Below are positions 1 to 8,612 of a stretch of DNA of 64,000 nucleotides, one piece after another (the stretch's first letter is position 1; each line of letters opens with the position of its first letter). The position numbers and the translations under genes were made by a program. A model generated the notes under the pieces. It was not told where the DNA came from. It was given only the letters and a program-made list of their open reading frames with translations, and ran no database searches. The stretch is taken from assembly GCF_014645355.1 (NCBI RefSeq), contig NZ_BMLS01000003.1, positions 496,001 to 560,000 of the forward strand, given 5' to 3'. This DNA comes from Bowmanella pacifica. GTDB lineage: Bacteria; Pseudomonadota; Gammaproteobacteria; Enterobacterales; Alteromonadaceae.

Positions 1-1
1 C

Positions 2-418
2 GCTGGTAACCAGCAGGACGGTGCCGTGGTCAGCTTCGTTGGGTTGGTACGGGATTTTAATCAACACAGCCAGGTACAAGGACTGACACTGGAACATTAT
101 CCGGCCATGACGGAAAAATCGCTTAGGGAGATAGTGGCTGAGGTAAGACACTTGTGGTCTGTTGGCCGCGTCCGCTTGATTCACCGGGTGGGAAGCTTAC
201 AGGCCGGAGAACAAATCGTGTTTGTCGGTGTAACCAGTCAGCACCGGGGCCAGGCATTTCAAGCCTGCGAATTCATTATGGATCAGCTTAAGACCCGGGC
301 ACCGTTTTGGAAAAAAGAACGGGATAATACCGGTGAACACTGGGTACAAGCCAAACAGCAGGATCAGCAAAAAGCCCAGCACTGGTATCATCAAAAACAC
401 CCGCACCATATTAGGTAG
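2..418 (+). CDS. moaE: Molybdopterin synthase catalytic subunit MoaE, 5'-truncated by window edge
   Basis: MoaE transfers sulfur from thiocarboxylated MoaD to precursor Z in cytosolic molybdenum cofactor synthesis. The frame is open from base 2 (..QDGAVVSF..), so the true start lies left of the window and the GTG at 26 is internal. Family hallmarks are FVGLVRDFN, LEHYPAMTEK, IHRVGSLQAGE, VGVTSQHR and the active-site segment KTRAPFWKKE. The E. coli protein is about 150 residues, so only about a dozen N-terminal residues are missing. The rest of a moa operon would be off-window to the left. Confidence 0.95.
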   Translation, partial: AGNQQDGAVVSFVGLVRDFNQHSQVQGLTLEHYPAMTEKSLREIVAEVRHLWSVGRVRLIHRVGSLQAGEQIVFVGVTSQHRGQAFQACEFIMDQLKTRAPFWKKERDNTGEHWVQAKQQDQQKAQHWYHQKHPHHIR

Positions 419-451
419 AGAGCAACCCTGCCGCCCAATTTCAGTGCGAGT

Positions 452-1051
452 TTAGTCTTGATAGGCATCCAGAATAATCACCGCGGTCTTTTTGGCCATC
501 TCTGCGGCATTGGCCAAATTGGCAGTATGCGCACTGACAATGGCGCCATCGGATAGCAAGCTTAGCTGGCAGGCCACCTCTTCAGGATGACGACATTCAA
601 TGCCAGAGATAAGCTCCGTAATGTATTGCAAAATAAAGCGCTTATGATTGGCACAGACCACATGAATAGGATCGGTTTTTCTTGGGTACTCAGCAGATGC
701 ATTGATAAACATACAACCGTTAAACTTCTCTGAGTTAAACCATTCCGATAAGGCGTCAAAATAGGCAAGTATTCTGGCATAGGCCGGCTTTCCCCTTTGC
801 ACTTTTTCATACTTATCCACCAACGCCTTAATCATTGCCATAAACTCCTCATCCCTTTTGTTTAACGCAGCAATAATTAGCTCATCTTTAGACTTAAAAT
901 GATTGTACAACGTTCGTTTGGCTACCCCGGACTGCGCTAAAATAGTGTCTATCCCAGTGACTCTGAAACCATGCTGATAAAACAGTTTCTGTGCCACTTC
1001 GACCAGTTCATCTCGTTTACTCTTCTTTGTCACTATTCGTTTCCCAGACAT
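452..1051 (-). CDS. TetR/AcrR family transcriptional regulator
   Basis: The N-terminal helix-turn-helix is clear at about residues 15-60 (VAQKLFYQHGF, GVAKRTLYNHFKSKDEL), followed by a ligand-binding domain of about 130 residues. The size is normal for TetR. The ATG at 1051 is preferred over the TTG one codon upstream because GAGG lies five bases before it. Ligand and targets are unknown. It is convergent with moaE. The only nearby operator candidate is the dyad at 1161-1181 upstream of this gene, which suggests autoregulation. Confidence 0.9.
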   Translation of the reverse strand: MSGKRIVTKKSKRDELVEVAQKLFYQHGFRVTGIDTILAQSGVAKRTLYNHFKSKDELIIAALNKRDEEFMAMIKALVDKYEKVQRGKPAYARILAYFDALSEWFNSEKFNGCMFINASAEYPRKTDPIHVVCANHKRFILQYITELISGIECRHPEEVACQLSLLSDGAIVSAHTANLANAAEMAKKTAVIILDAYQD

Positions 1052-1160
1052 CAAAACCTCAGAACAAATACACTCTACAGTCTAATTTTGTATGGCATTT
1101 ATTTTTAACTAAATAAATAACTAAGTGTCGTATAGCGTACAGCTTAGTCTACCTCAAAAT

Positions 1161-1181
1161 TAGTCTAGATCGTCTGGACTA
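1161..1181. promoter_or_regulatory. Inverted repeat, likely TetR-type operator
   Basis: Nine-base arms TAGTCTAGA and TCTGGACTA around TCG match at 8 of 9 positions. A CAAAATTAG/CTAATTTTG pair lies nearby (about 1155 and 1081). The site is about 110 bases upstream of the TetR start, in the only gap between the TetR and AraC genes. Operator function is inferred. Confidence 0.4.
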
Positions 1182-1280
1182 TATTCAATATGCATAAAGC
1201 AACCACCAATCACTAATAACAGATACTTACCTGATGGGCAGAGCAGAGCCCGCACACCGAAGAAATTTACTAGCACTAGA

Positions 1281-2285
1281 CTAGGACAGTTGGCGAGCCG
1301 TCTTCTGCCACTGTCTTGGAGATTGCCCCGTCCATTGACGGAAATGGCGACTGAATACGGCCACTTCGGCATACCCCAGTTGCAGCGCCAATTCGGTGAT
1401 TGACTGTGAACCAAACCTAAGCTGCTGTTCTGCCATGTTTTGTCGAACCTCGCGCAATAGCAGACTGTAACTGACCTCTGCGGCTTTTAAACGCATTTGC
1501 AAGGTACGTTCATGCATTCCCAGCGCCGTGGCCACTCTATCTATACTGCATTCCCCGGTGGGCAAGAGCCGGCCAATAACTTCCTTAGTCTGCGCCGCAA
1601 GGTTGTCTGGATAATGGTTCTGTAAGTAAGCCAGATAAGCGGTTAAATGCCGGTTTAATGCCTCATCATCATGGTGATTACGACTGGCTAATTGGGCGGT
1701 AGTCAGCACAATGCCATCAAAGTCCTGCTCAAATCGTATCGTCGGTAGCGGTGTCGCCAGCGAGGTATGACTGGCTATAGGCTGAGCCTGACGTAAATAC
1801 AAGGTCATTGCCCTCGGCTCGGTATTTAACAGACCAGAGACAAAAATGGCCATTTGCGCCACACTCATTTGCATAAGCTGTACAAAGGAATGAGACACTG
1901 GTAAATCGAGAGACAAACTCAGCCGCGCCGAGTCACCGCGCGGTACTATCTGCAGCGACACGCCACCTGCATGCAAATAAACATAGCGGTTACCCCATTC
2001 CAGTGCCTCGGCCACGGTAGCAGCGCGTGATACCAACATAGGCAAGTCCCCTAACACATTCGCCCGCTGGCGTTGTGCTAATGCCAGCCCAAACAGGGGT
2101 TGCTGGCAGCGCTGAGCGGCTATCTCCAGTAAGGTTGCCAATTTGGCATGGGCAATATAGGTGTTAGGATCCCTAAACTGCACCTGATGCAATCCCGCCT
2201 GACGAATAATCTCTATGGGGTTTTGCCCATATTCCAACACCAGTTGTTCAAAATGTGCCGCCGCCCCACTGCGTACTAAATGCAT
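1281..2285 (-). CDS. AraC family regulator, OruR/ArgR-like architecture
   Basis: 334 residues. The N-terminal two thirds resemble the arabinose-binding-like domain of the OruR/ORF6N-type AraC group (FGLALAQRQRANVLGDLPML). The C-terminal 90 residues hold two AraC helix-turn-helix motifs (SIDRVATALGMHERTLQMRLK and ITELALQLGYAEVAVFSRHFRQWTG). GGCGG lies just before the ATG. It is divergent from the alcohol dehydrogenase/SDR pair starting at 2452, so control of that pair by a small-molecule inducer is the natural inference. Confidence 0.9.
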   Translation of the reverse strand: MHLVRSGAAAHFEQLVLEYGQNPIEIIRQAGLHQVQFRDPNTYIAHAKLATLLEIAAQRCQQPLFGLALAQRQRANVLGDLPMLVSRAATVAEALEWGNRYVYLHAGGVSLQIVPRGDSARLSLSLDLPVSHSFVQLMQMSVAQMAIFVSGLLNTEPRAMTLYLRQAQPIASHTSLATPLPTIRFEQDFDGIVLTTAQLASRNHHDDEALNRHLTAYLAYLQNHYPDNLAAQTKEVIGRLLPTGECSIDRVATALGMHERTLQMRLKAAEVSYSLLLREVRQNMAEQQLRFGSQSITELALQLGYAEVAVFSRHFRQWTGQSPRQWQKTARQLS

Positions 2286-2451
2286 ATATCCGCCTTACGC
2301 CCCTCGAAACTCGTAATATATCAATTTAAATGCGTAATAAGTCAAGAACCATGACCAGATTCTCACTACATTGAACTCATCACCCCGTTCTTGTCGCCCG
2401 AAACTGGCGCCGGACCGGTGTCACATTCCGTGTTAAATAGAGGAGTCACTT

Positions 2452-3510
2452 ATGACGATGATGAACTCAATTGCCTTACAAGATGGTGTTTTGAAATCTA
2501 TTCAAGCCCCGCTGCCAGAGCCGCAAGCCGGACAGGTGTTAGTGCGCAGCCTGGCATGTGGTATCTGCGGTTCGGACTTACACATTGCCCGCCATTCAGA
2601 TGACGTACTGAACTTTTTCCGTGATATGGACTTACTGCCTCCTGGCACTGACAACCATGCCCAGGTATTGCTGGGCCATGAATTCTGCGCAGAGATTATC
2701 AGTTACGGACCCAATACCCAGCAAGAACTGCCCATTGGAAGCCGGGTGACATCCGTGCCCATTCTGCTCAGCCAGGATAATGCCGGGGTTGGCGTGACAC
2801 CTGGTGTAGGGGGCGCCTACTCCGAATACTTTATCCTCGATGAAGCGCTGCTCTTGCCGGTGCCTAATCATGTCCCAGCCGAAGCTGCTGCCTTAACCGA
2901 GCCATTGGCGGTAGGATTACATGCCGTAAATCGCGCCGATATCCGTCCTGAGGATACCGCCTTAGTGGTTGGCTGTGGCCCTATTGGTTTAGCGGTTATC
3001 TCTGCCTTGCATCGCAAAGGCGTAAAAAACATTCTGGCCGCCGATCTGCAACAAGACAAGCTGGCAATGGCACGGGAGTTTGGCGCAACGGCCGATGTTA
3101 ACCCCAAAGAGCAGGACGAAGTGGCCGTCGCAGCAAAATATGCCGGCAGCAACCGCTTGGTGATTTTTGAATGCGTAGGCATTCACAGTCTTATCGATGG
3201 CTTTGTGCGCCGTGCGCCGGCTAACGCTAGGATTGTCATCACCGGCGTGCATACTACGCCCTCTACCATCAATTATGCTTACGCCACAGTGAAAGAGCTG
3301 GATCTGCGTTTTTCCTACTATTACCAACCGGATGAATTTAAAGAATGTCTGGATGCCATTGCCGAGGGCGAAATTCCCTGGCAACTGCTGCTCACAGGTA
3401 AAGTGGGGATTGATGGTGTAGGCGATGCCTTTGCCCAGCTAATGAAGCCCAATCAGCATATCAAAGTGATGATCGAACCCTGGCGTAAAGGGCTCCTCGA
3501 AGTCTATTAA
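2452..3510 (+). CDS. Zinc-dependent medium-chain alcohol dehydrogenase
   Basis: 352-residue MDR oxidoreductase. Catalytic zinc ligands are visible in CGICGSDLH and GHEFCAE. The Rossmann NAD(P) site VVGCGPIGLAV is near residue 170. The four-cysteine structural zinc lobe of classical ADHs is not apparent; that stretch is replaced by SVPILLSQDNAG. AGAGGAG precedes the ATG. Together with the downstream SDR gene it forms an oxidoreductase pair, divergent from an AraC regulator. The substrate is unknown; a secondary or cyclic alcohol is possible. Confidence 0.88.
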   Translation: MTMMNSIALQDGVLKSIQAPLPEPQAGQVLVRSLACGICGSDLHIARHSDDVLNFFRDMDLLPPGTDNHAQVLLGHEFCAEIISYGPNTQQELPIGSRVTSVPILLSQDNAGVGVTPGVGGAYSEYFILDEALLLPVPNHVPAEAAALTEPLAVGLHAVNRADIRPEDTALVVGCGPIGLAVISALHRKGVKNILAADLQQDKLAMAREFGATADVNPKEQDEVAVAAKYAGSNRLVIFECVGIHSLIDGFVRRAPANARIVITGVHTTPSTINYAYATVKELDLRFSYYYQPDEFKECLDAIAEGEIPWQLLLTGKVGIDGVGDAFAQLMKPNQHIKVMIEPWRKGLLEVY

Positions 3511-3529
3511 GAATAAGCTATCTCTTTTG

Positions 3530-3553
3530 CCGGCCATACTATGGCCGGTTTTT
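3530..3553 (+). terminator. Rho-independent terminator after the ADH gene
   Basis: Eight-base perfect stem CCGGCCAT/ATGGCCGG with an ACT loop, followed by TTTTT. Confidence 0.85.
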
Positions 3554-3776
3554 CTGTTTTTATCCCCTAATGTTTGTTACGCCCGCGCTAATTTTCCCCG
3601 CAGCTTAGTCCAATGACCCGAATACCCGTTTTAGTAGCCCAAACTTACAAGCATGCAATAAGGCTGATTTCACCCTCGCCCCGCATTCGCAAATAGTCAA
3701 ATACAGCTCGTAAAATATCAAGATAGGAGAGTGCGGCAAGATTATAGTAAGTCGTATCAACAACCGGAGAGTCAAG

Positions 3777-4538
3777 ATGCGATTAGCAAACAAGAACATT
3801 ATTGTGACAGGTGCGGCAGGCGGTATAGGCCAAGCCATGGTCAACAAACTGCTCACCGAAGGAGCCAATGTATTAGCTTCTGATATCTCAGATGAAGCAC
3901 TGGCGGTTTTCGGCCACTATAACTCGCCACGTCTTGTCACCCTGGCCACAGATATTACCCATTACGCCCAGGTAGAAGCCATGATCAGCCATCTTGTCAG
4001 TCACTTTGGACATTTGGATGTGCTGATTAATAACGCGGGTATTGCCACCGCTAAGCCGTTGCTTGAACACGATCCAGCGGCAGACTTTGATCCTATCACC
4101 CGAGTAAACCAACAAGGGGTCTATTACGGCATTTTGGCGGCAGGTCGACAGTTCAGTGCACAAGGAACCGGCGGCGTCATCGTTAACACCTCATCTGTCT
4201 ATGCCAAGATGGCCTCCGAATTAACCTTTAGCTATAACGTCAGCAAAGCCGCTGTCGACATGATGACCAAATGTGCCGCTTTGGAACTGGCCCCCCTTGG
4301 CGTTCGGGTCTGCGCCGTGGCGCCGGGTCGCGTTAATACGCCGATGCTGCATCAATATAAAGAGGTGGGCTTGTGGGATCACATTCGCAAAGAGCATATG
4401 CGTGAAACCTTCACCCAACCTAAAGAAATCGCCAATGTGGTGGCATTTTTAGCCAGCGAAGAGGCCAATAGCATCAATGGTGTCACGATCAGCGCCGCCG
4501 ATGGCTTTGAGAACTTCAAATATCCCTTATTGAGCTAG
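3777..4538 (+). CDS. Short-chain dehydrogenase/reductase (SDR)
   Basis: Classical 253-residue SDR. Visible motifs are the cofactor motif TGAAGGIG at residues 11-18, NNAG near 86, the catalytic Ser in NTSSVY and the YNVSK Tyr-Lys pair, and the PGRVNTPM loop. GGAGA precedes the ATG. A terminator separates it from the ADH gene, so it probably has its own promoter. The reaction is NAD(P)-dependent oxidation or reduction of an alcohol/ketone; the substrate is not deducible. Confidence 0.92.
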   Translation: MRLANKNIIVTGAAGGIGQAMVNKLLTEGANVLASDISDEALAVFGHYNSPRLVTLATDITHYAQVEAMISHLVSHFGHLDVLINNAGIATAKPLLEHDPAADFDPITRVNQQGVYYGILAAGRQFSAQGTGGVIVNTSSVYAKMASELTFSYNVSKAAVDMMTKCAALELAPLGVRVCAVAPGRVNTPMLHQYKEVGLWDHIRKEHMRETFTQPKEIANVVAFLASEEANSINGVTISAADGFENFKYPLLS

Positions 4539-4550
4539 CGTGCTCCCCTT

Positions 4551-4578
4551 TGCCGGGCGGGCAACCCCCGGCATTTTT
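4551..4578 (+). terminator. Terminator after the SDR gene
   Basis: Stem TGCCGGG/CCCGGCA followed by TTTTT. Confidence 0.8.
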
Positions 4579-4613
4579 CCCCAATGAGGCCTAAAAGGCA
4601 CTGCCAGTGCAGA

Positions 4614-4643
4614 GGAAAAGACAGGCTGTCGGGCAACCTGTCT
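4614..4643 (-). terminator. Terminator after the propeller gene (minus strand)
   Basis: Minus-strand stem AGACAGG/CCTGTCT followed by TTTTCC, just downstream of the stop at 4655. Confidence 0.7.
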
Positions 4644-4654
4644 GTGGCAGTAAG

Positions 4655-5548
4655 CTATTGTTGATTAAAGTGCCCAGGGGTTCTGATAGGTTGGGCCGCC
4701 TTTACCGGTATCGGCGCTATCTCTGGCACTAGCATTTGAAATACCTTGCGATCTTTTTTGCGAATTCCCCATAGAATCCGTTCCTTTTTACTCCGCTCCC
4801 AAGCAATGCCCTGACCATGAATATCCGGCGCAGCAACAGTGGCCAGCCAGTGCAGTTCACTGCCGTAGTCGGGCAAGGCCAAAACGTAGATTTCCCCATG
4901 GTCATGACCGGTCAGATATAAAAGCCCATCCGGCCCCCAACTGCCACCAGAGTTACTCATGGGCGATATACGTTTAAGAATACCGGCTGGCAATTGCCAT
5001 TTTTCCAGGATCTGAAACTGATCGTTCATTTTTACCACTTGGGTATTGGCGGTCAGGCCATAGGCCTGAGTCTGGCCTTTTTGTACTTTGTCGTAATTGG
5101 CAAAGGCTCCCCACCAGTAGCCTTGATGCCTATCCAGCCAGGTAAACGAGCCAAGCTCAGTGCCAAAACTATAAGTGGCAATGTGGGCCATGCTGGCGGT
5201 ATCCCATACTTCCACCGAGCTTGTCATTGGCCAATGAGGATAATTGGAATGCGAGGCATACAGCTTTCCCTGCCATACCATGCCACTGTCCAGATGAATC
5301 AAGGGCCCGTGCTGGTCGGACTCACCATCCCACTGCAGTAGCGCTCTGCCATCTGACTTACGATGCTTGGTAATACGAAAACTGTTGACCGCATAAAAAT
5401 GCTGCTCATCCACCGCAACGCCCTGTCGGGCATCAAAGGTTTGGTGCTCAGCCAAGGTCTGCGTGCTCAGGGCTGGCGCCATATTCGCTTGTGCCCACAC
5501 AGGCAGGCTAAGGCCCAGTAATAAACAGGCTTTTGCATACTGTTTCAT
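4655..5548 (-). CDS. Secreted beta-propeller-like protein of unknown function
   Basis: 297 residues with a clear signal peptide (cleavage near VWAQA, residue about 21). Repeated segments rich in W, G and D (ASHSNYPHWPMTSSVEVWD, GSWGPDGLLYLTGHD, HGQGIAWERS) resemble NHL/six-bladed propeller proteins annotated only as hypothetical. It directly follows the TonB receptor, with a terminator-like hairpin between them. It is therefore probably periplasmic and functionally linked to the receptor's substrate, perhaps as a binding or hydrolytic protein. No catalytic residues could be identified. Confidence 0.7.
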   Translation of the reverse strand: MKQYAKACLLLGLSLPVWAQANMAPALSTQTLAEHQTFDARQGVAVDEQHFYAVNSFRITKHRKSDGRALLQWDGESDQHGPLIHLDSGMVWQGKLYASHSNYPHWPMTSSVEVWDTASMAHIATYSFGTELGSFTWLDRHQGYWWGAFANYDKVQKGQTQAYGLTANTQVVKMNDQFQILEKWQLPAGILKRISPMSNSGGSWGPDGLLYLTGHDHGEIYVLALPDYGSELHWLATVAAPDIHGQGIAWERSKKERILWGIRKKDRKVFQMLVPEIAPIPVKAAQPIRTPGHFNQQ

Positions 5549-5564
5549 TTATCTGCTCTTGTTT

Positions 5565-5587
5565 AAAAGGCCCCCAAGCAAGGGGGC
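5565..5587 (-). terminator. Terminator-like hairpin between TonB receptor and propeller gene
   Basis: Minus-strand GCCCCC/GGGGGC stem with a six-base loop followed by CTTTT. It could attenuate read-through from the receptor gene. Confidence 0.65.
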
Positions 5588-5608
5588 ATAATTTGCTTAA
5601 AGACAGCC

Positions 5609-8536
5609 TTACAGACTGTAAGTCAGGCCGAAGTAGTAAGTGGTACCCACATATTCGTATTCGGTATTCCAGGCTTCGTTGCCGCCTTGAAACTCGGTGG
5701 TCGGTTCGTCATTGATGTTATTGGCATCAAAGTACAGTGTCAGGCTGTCGCTCAGGTTGTAGGACATACGCAGATCCCAGCGGCCAAACTCGCCCTGCTC
5801 CACATCGTCTTCCACCCTTTGCAGATCATTAGAATCGGTCAGGAATGACGCGTTGTAGTTGTAGGTCAGTCCCACATACAAGTTGTCATCTTCGTAGAAC
5901 AGGGTGAAGCTTTGAATCTCCTCCGGTTGTCCTTCCAGCTTACGGTTCTGGCCAATATTGCTGTCATAGAATTCCGCATCGATATTAGTGTAGGAATACA
6001 TCGCCCCCACCCCATCGAATGGCTGCGGCAGGTTACTGAACTGGTGCTGGATATTAAATTCAACACCACGCACCTCGGCGGTGTCGGCATTGCGCTTGGT
6101 GCGTACAACCAGTTCATCTACACCATAATCAATCCCTTCATAGCTGCCGCCACTGAGGGTTTTCTCATCATTGATGATGATGTTATCGATATCCTTTTGA
6201 AACCAGGCAACCGATAGCAAACTGGCATCGGTGGGATACCATTCCAGTGCCAAGTCCAGGTTATCCGCGGTATAAGGTTCTAAATCGGGATTGCCGATGC
6301 TCAGCACACCGTCGCCGTTTTCATCAATGCCAAAACTGGACGTCGCGCTGATATCACCGTAATTGGGGCGTCCCAGGGCCGTGGTATAAGAGGCCCGCCC
6401 AATCAGCTTGTCGGTGAAATGGTAATTGGCAATTAAGGAAGGCAATACAACACTGTTGTCGCCTTCGATACTGACAGGCTCGAACTTATCATCAATACGC
6501 TGATTGGCATTTGATGTCACGTCGGTTTGTTCAAAGCGCAATCCAGCCACCAGCTCCAGTTTGTTAAGCTGCAGGGTATTCATGATATACACCGCACTCA
6601 CCTGCTCTTCTACGCTGCGATCCGATGCCAGATTGGCCACACCATTATCGTCCACCTGATCAAACAGCTCAGGGTTGGTATGTAGCAGGGCATTCAGCGC
6701 ATCCAGATTGAACCACAAGTTGGCACGCGCCTGACCATCCACATCATTTAAAAAGGCACCGTCGGTCACGTTAAAGTCCGCCAGATTATTGCGCTCAATA
6801 TCGTAAGACAGATTGTTGTAATCAAAAGACTTCTTGCTACGACTGTACTTACCGCCAAATTTCACCGCACCGGCATAACCGTTCAGGGTATAGGCGTATT
6901 CGCTGTCGAACTTGGCAGAAAACACGTCCTGCTCGGCAGAGTCATTCTGGTAGGACACATCATGAAAACGCAGATTAGACGCAAGATTATGTTGCAGCCC
7001 GCCTTCAGCAATTTCTAATACCCCGTTTTCATTTAGCGACCAGCTATCTGGACCTAAATCCTGGGGCGTATTCTGACGAAAGCCCCAGTCGGCGTTCGGC
7101 TCGCTGATTTCATTGTGACCAAAGTTAATGCCGTATTGATGCAGCCAGCTGCCACTTAAGGTTTCCCCGCTGAAGCTCAGATTCAGCAGCTTTTTATTAA
7201 TATCTTCGCGGCGTAAGTCGGCGCGAATAAAGGACCCGCCTGGCACCATAGTCACGGTATCGCCATTGATATCGGCAATCAGCTCGCCATCCTGTTCAAT
7301 GCCCTGACGGAAGCGGTTACGATGCTGAAATTCGTCGAATTGGCTGTAAAACCCCTGCAGCATCAACGTGGTGGTATCGGACGCTTTATATTGCAGCCCC
7401 GCCACGGCAGTATCGCGATCACGCCCCACCACGTAGTAGTTGTTTTTAGTTTGTTCGGGATACGCAACGCCACTGATCTCAGCCCAGTCATCCTGATAGA
7501 TACCCTGCGCCAGATATTGCCGGTGCGAGGTGGATGCCCCCAGGTTCCAGCCCAGTCTTTCGTTAATCCGTCCTGAAGCTGCCACATCGAAATTATAGGG
7601 GTCATCACTGTCGTAATAAGGGTTGTCCTGATCGGCGCTTTCAAAGCCGTAACGCAGATTGGTGGTTACCTGCAGCTCGTCGGTATCCAGCGGTCTTTTG
7701 GTCACAATATTGACCGTTCCGCCAATACCCTCACCGTCCATATCGGCGGTCTTGGCTTTATACACTTCCACACTTTGCAGCAACTCACCGCCCAGAATAT
7801 CCAAGGGCATAGAGCGTCCGCTGCCGTCTTTCTCCGGCGAGCCCGTTTCAAAACCATTTACCGTTACCCGGTTCCAGTCGGGACGAATACCACGAATAGA
7901 GGCAAAACGCCCTTCCCCTTTCTCGATTAAAATAGACACGCCGGGTAAACGGTTTAATGACTCGGCGGCATTTTTATCCGGCAAACGCCCAAGGTTGTCG
8001 GTAGACAGCGCTTCCATCAGCATCGAGGCATTGCGCTTAGTATCCAGTGCCCTAAGGCGCGAAAGCTTTTGCCCTGTAACCACAATTTCTTCCACCGTAC
8101 CGTCTTCTGACATCTGTGCGGTGACATTCGGAGCAATAAACAAAGAAGATAGAAAAGCGGCAATAGCCGACAATTTATGTTGTTTCACGTTTTGTTCCTC
8201 TACAGGCTGAGTGCGTAGTTGCGCTATTTTTAAGCGTCCATCGGCCAAATAAGATGGCTGAAGGCGCGTGCCTTGCAGAAGCAGGTAAGCCGCCTGCGAC
8301 ACTGTCATGTCGCCGGTGACGGCATTGGCCTGGGTTTTCCGCGCGATTTCATAGGGAAACACCAAGGTTAAATCCGCCTGCTCTGCAAACAGAGTGAGCG
8401 CTTTGTCTGCCTGCAACGGAGGAATATTGAAACGAATCTTGCTCGGTTCAGCGGCAAACACCTGACCTGCCAGCAACCAATAGCTGCCTAACAAGATGCC
8501 ATATGACAACCCGCCAGCACCGCGCATCCCATCCAT
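5609..8536 (-). CDS. TonB-dependent receptor with N-terminal STN signalling domain and a second internal signal peptide
   Basis: About 975 residues from the ATG at 8536; ATG 8527 is an alternative. Order: signal peptide ending VFA, STN domain (about 33-85), a second signal-peptide-like stretch (KQHKLSAIAAFLSSLFIAPN to VTAQ), TonB box EEIVVTG, plug (RFASIRGIRPDWNRVTVNG, GGTVNIVTKRP), 22-strand barrel and C-terminal aromatic Y-S-L. Plug motifs match the Xanthomonas/Caulobacter TIGR01782-like group, often linked to carbohydrate uptake. The STN domain and upstream FecR/ECF genes suggest surface signalling. The frame is open upstream to 8704, overlapping fecR, but that part looks non-native. Confidence 0.9.
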   Translation of the reverse strand: MDGMRGAGGLSYGILLGSYWLLAGQVFAAEPSKIRFNIPPLQADKALTLFAEQADLTLVFPYEIARKTQANAVTGDMTVSQAAYLLLQGTRLQPSYLADGRLKIAQLRTQPVEEQNVKQHKLSAIAAFLSSLFIAPNVTAQMSEDGTVEEIVVTGQKLSRLRALDTKRNASMLMEALSTDNLGRLPDKNAAESLNRLPGVSILIEKGEGRFASIRGIRPDWNRVTVNGFETGSPEKDGSGRSMPLDILGGELLQSVEVYKAKTADMDGEGIGGTVNIVTKRPLDTDELQVTTNLRYGFESADQDNPYYDSDDPYNFDVAASGRINERLGWNLGASTSHRQYLAQGIYQDDWAEISGVAYPEQTKNNYYVVGRDRDTAVAGLQYKASDTTTLMLQGFYSQFDEFQHRNRFRQGIEQDGELIADINGDTVTMVPGGSFIRADLRREDINKKLLNLSFSGETLSGSWLHQYGINFGHNEISEPNADWGFRQNTPQDLGPDSWSLNENGVLEIAEGGLQHNLASNLRFHDVSYQNDSAEQDVFSAKFDSEYAYTLNGYAGAVKFGGKYSRSKKSFDYNNLSYDIERNNLADFNVTDGAFLNDVDGQARANLWFNLDALNALLHTNPELFDQVDDNGVANLASDRSVEEQVSAVYIMNTLQLNKLELVAGLRFEQTDVTSNANQRIDDKFEPVSIEGDNSVVLPSLIANYHFTDKLIGRASYTTALGRPNYGDISATSSFGIDENGDGVLSIGNPDLEPYTADNLDLALEWYPTDASLLSVAWFQKDIDNIIINDEKTLSGGSYEGIDYGVDELVVRTKRNADTAEVRGVEFNIQHQFSNLPQPFDGVGAMYSYTNIDAEFYDSNIGQNRKLEGQPEEIQSFTLFYEDDNLYVGLTYNYNASFLTDSNDLQRVEDDVEQGEFGRWDLRMSYNLSDSLTLYFDANNINDEPTTEFQGGNEAWNTEYEYVGTTYYFGLTYSL
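8186..8200 (-). promoter_or_regulatory. Internal ribosome-binding site and GTG start inside the receptor gene
   Basis: On the minus strand GAGGA (8200-8196) lies seven bases before GTG (8188-8186), in frame with the receptor. Initiation here would make a receptor lacking STN that begins directly with a good signal peptide (KQHKLSAIAAFLSSLF..VTAQ). Direct sequence observation; use in vivo is unproven. Confidence 0.5.
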
Positions 8537-8612
8537 TGCAGTGACAATGCACCACCGCCTGATTGACGAGACAGCACGGAAAATCCGCCACAAGTTTTTG
8601 ATGAAGGTTTTG

